Assembly (NCBI RefSeq): GCF_937890585.1 | Contig: NZ_CALACG010000270.1 | Location: forward strand, 1-6,179 | Direction of reading: 5' to 3' | Length of the DNA: 6,179 nt | From: an uncultured Campylobacter sp. | Lineage (GTDB): Bacteria > Campylobacterota > Campylobacteria > Campylobacterales > Campylobacteraceae | Shown: positions 5,588-6,179 of the stretch, one piece after another | Layout: the number at the start of each line of letters is the position of its first letter | How positions within the stretch are numbered: the stretch's first letter is position 1 | Translations under genes and position numbers: made by a program | Notes under the pieces: model-generated | Database searches by the model: none | What the model saw: only the letters and a program-made list of their open reading frames with translations | Told to the model about the DNA's origin: nothing

Positions 5588-6179
5588 TTGAGCGGAATTG
5601 GTATTTGGTATTTTGTAAAGAAAGTACCAGATATTCGAAAAAGAAATCTAATGATAGGACTTTTCGTTGTTAGTATTTTTGTAGTTTCTTTCCAAACTCC
5701 AACAGTTACAAAGAAAAGTTCATCTTCTCAATCTAAAACTAAGCAGACTGCGGCATCTACTTCTTCGATAGCTTCAACAAATTCAACAAGAGATACCTCA
5801 TCTAGTATAGAAGAGGCAAAACGAGTTGAAGAAGAGAGAAAAGCTAAAGAAAAAGCAGAAGAAGAGAGAAAAGCAAAAGAAAAAGCAGAAGAAGAGAGAA
5901 AAGCTAGGGAAAAAGCAGAAGAAGAGAAAAGAGCTAAGGAAAAGGCAGCAAATGAGTTGCAAAAAAAAGGTGAAGCTTTAGTGAAACAATTGGAAGAAAG
6001 TCAAGATATGAGTCAAGTGAAGTCTGCTAAAGAGATCGTTAATCAGATTGAAAATACTGACAAAAAGACAGAATTGCTTGATAGAATAGCTTCAGTTGAG
6101 TCATTCATTTCTCAAAAAGAAGAAGAGGGAAGAATAGCACGTGAAGCTGAAACCAGAGCCAAAGAACAAGCAGAACAGG
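5588..6179 (+). CDS. Membrane-anchored Glu/Lys-rich protein, 3' partial and possibly 5'-truncated
   Basis: I do not recognise a specific gene. The frame is open from 5558, after a stop at 5555-5557, to the window end. Possible starts are TTG 5588 and ATG 5651, and neither has a proper ribosome binding site. Coding from 5558 on looks real: a hydrophobic stretch (LYLVLSGIGIWYFV, about 5573-5617), a basic loop (KKVPDIRKRN) and a second hydrophobic stretch (MIGLFVVSIFVVSF, 5651-5692). A Ser/Thr-rich linker follows to about 5800, then four 10-residue EEERKAKEKA-type repeats (5828-5947). The last part is a helical segment with VNQIENTDKKTELLDRI (about 6032-6085), which resembles helical modules of Gram-positive surface proteins. 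The first membrane segment is cut close to its beginning, suggesting a lost N-terminus. Predicted topology has the basic loop inside and the repeats outside. It could be an acquired Firmicutes-type gene, a decaying remnant, or an assembly join. Confidence 0.55.
   Translation, partial: MSGIGIWYFVKKVPDIRKRNLMIGLFVVSIFVVSFQTPTVTKKSSSSQSKTKQTAASTSSIASTNSTRDTSSSIEEAKRVEEERKAKEKAEEERKAKEKAEEERKAREKAEEEKRAKEKAANELQKKGEALVKQLEESQDMSQVKSAKEIVNQIENTDKKTELLDRIASVESFISQKEEEGRIAREAETRAKEQAEQ
5828..5947 (+). repeat. Four tandem 30-bp repeats coding for EEERKAKEKA
   Basis: There are four consecutive 30-base units at 5828-5857, 5858-5887, 5888-5917 and 5918-5947. The first two are nearly identical. The third encodes Arg instead of Lys at position 7, and the fourth swaps Arg and Lys at positions 4-5. 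All are in frame, so copy-number changes would lengthen or shorten a charged helix without breaking the frame. The Glu/Lys/Arg pattern suits a single stable alpha-helix or coiled coil acting as a stalk. Confidence 0.85.

Noticed and set aside
5474..5620. - strand frame ending at 5474 with residues like SLNLDRHLNKFDLSNF
   Set aside because: It has no start codon with a ribosome binding site, shows no recognisable family, and would have to run through the opposite strand of the membrane-segment coding region. At most it is a remnant of a gene end.
5455..5673. 72-codon + frame starting with TTG
   Set aside because: It is low-complexity A/T-rich sequence without a ribosome binding site, and its second half overlaps, in another frame, the membrane segments of the tail gene, which look much more like real protein.
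5828..5947. Tandem repeats as a CRISPR array
   Set aside because: The 30-bp units are directly adjacent with no spacers and encode an in-frame peptide repeat.

Overview
The window looks like chromosomal DNA of an epsilonproteobacterium, most likely a Campylobacter of the concisus/showae/curvus type rather than C. jejuni. The evidence is the gene order (AddA-type helicase-nuclease, rplM, rpsI, a CadF/OmpA-like porin, a HAD phosphatase), which matches the C. jejuni Cj1481c-Cj1477c neighbourhood as I remember it. Other support comes from the very frequent AAATTT motif, AAGGA-type ribosome binding sites and TATAAT-like -10 boxes. Species assignment is inference.

Layout, all genes on the + strand. 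(1) 1-2474: AddA-type helicase-nuclease, cut at its 5' end by the window edge. (2) 2475-2554: short spacer with a -10 box, then rplM (L13) and rpsI (S9), 2 nt apart and closed by a hairpin terminator. (3) 3376-3527: a regulatory spacer with that terminator, a perfect 21-nt palindrome and two possible -10 boxes, leading into cadF. (4) 3528-4541: a CadF-like protein with signal peptide, N-terminal beta-barrel, Ala/Pro hinge, thrombospondin type 3-like calcium-binding segment and OmpA peptidoglycan-binding domain. The position of the C. jejuni fibronectin-binding motif FRLS reads YQVT here. (5) A strong cUUCGg terminator separates cadF from a phosphoglycolate-phosphatase-like HAD hydrolase (4614-5252).

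The last 900 bases are different. Bases 5253-5557 contain no convincing protein gene, but 5279-5426 can fold into a long rod with an open central bubble, resembling 6S RNA. A 13-bp hairpin followed by a T run overlaps its end. From about 5558 an open reading frame runs off the window. It encodes two hydrophobic segments, a Ser/Thr-rich linker, four 10-residue Glu/Lys-rich repeats and the start of a helical module that resembles Gram-positive surface proteins. It has no good start codon or ribosome binding site, so it may be a 5'-truncated acquired gene, a remnant, or an assembly join.

Functionally the window is a housekeeping block (recombination repair, two ribosomal proteins, outer-membrane anchoring/adhesion, phosphate-ester salvage), followed by a probable regulatory RNA and then a probable accessory or foreign element.
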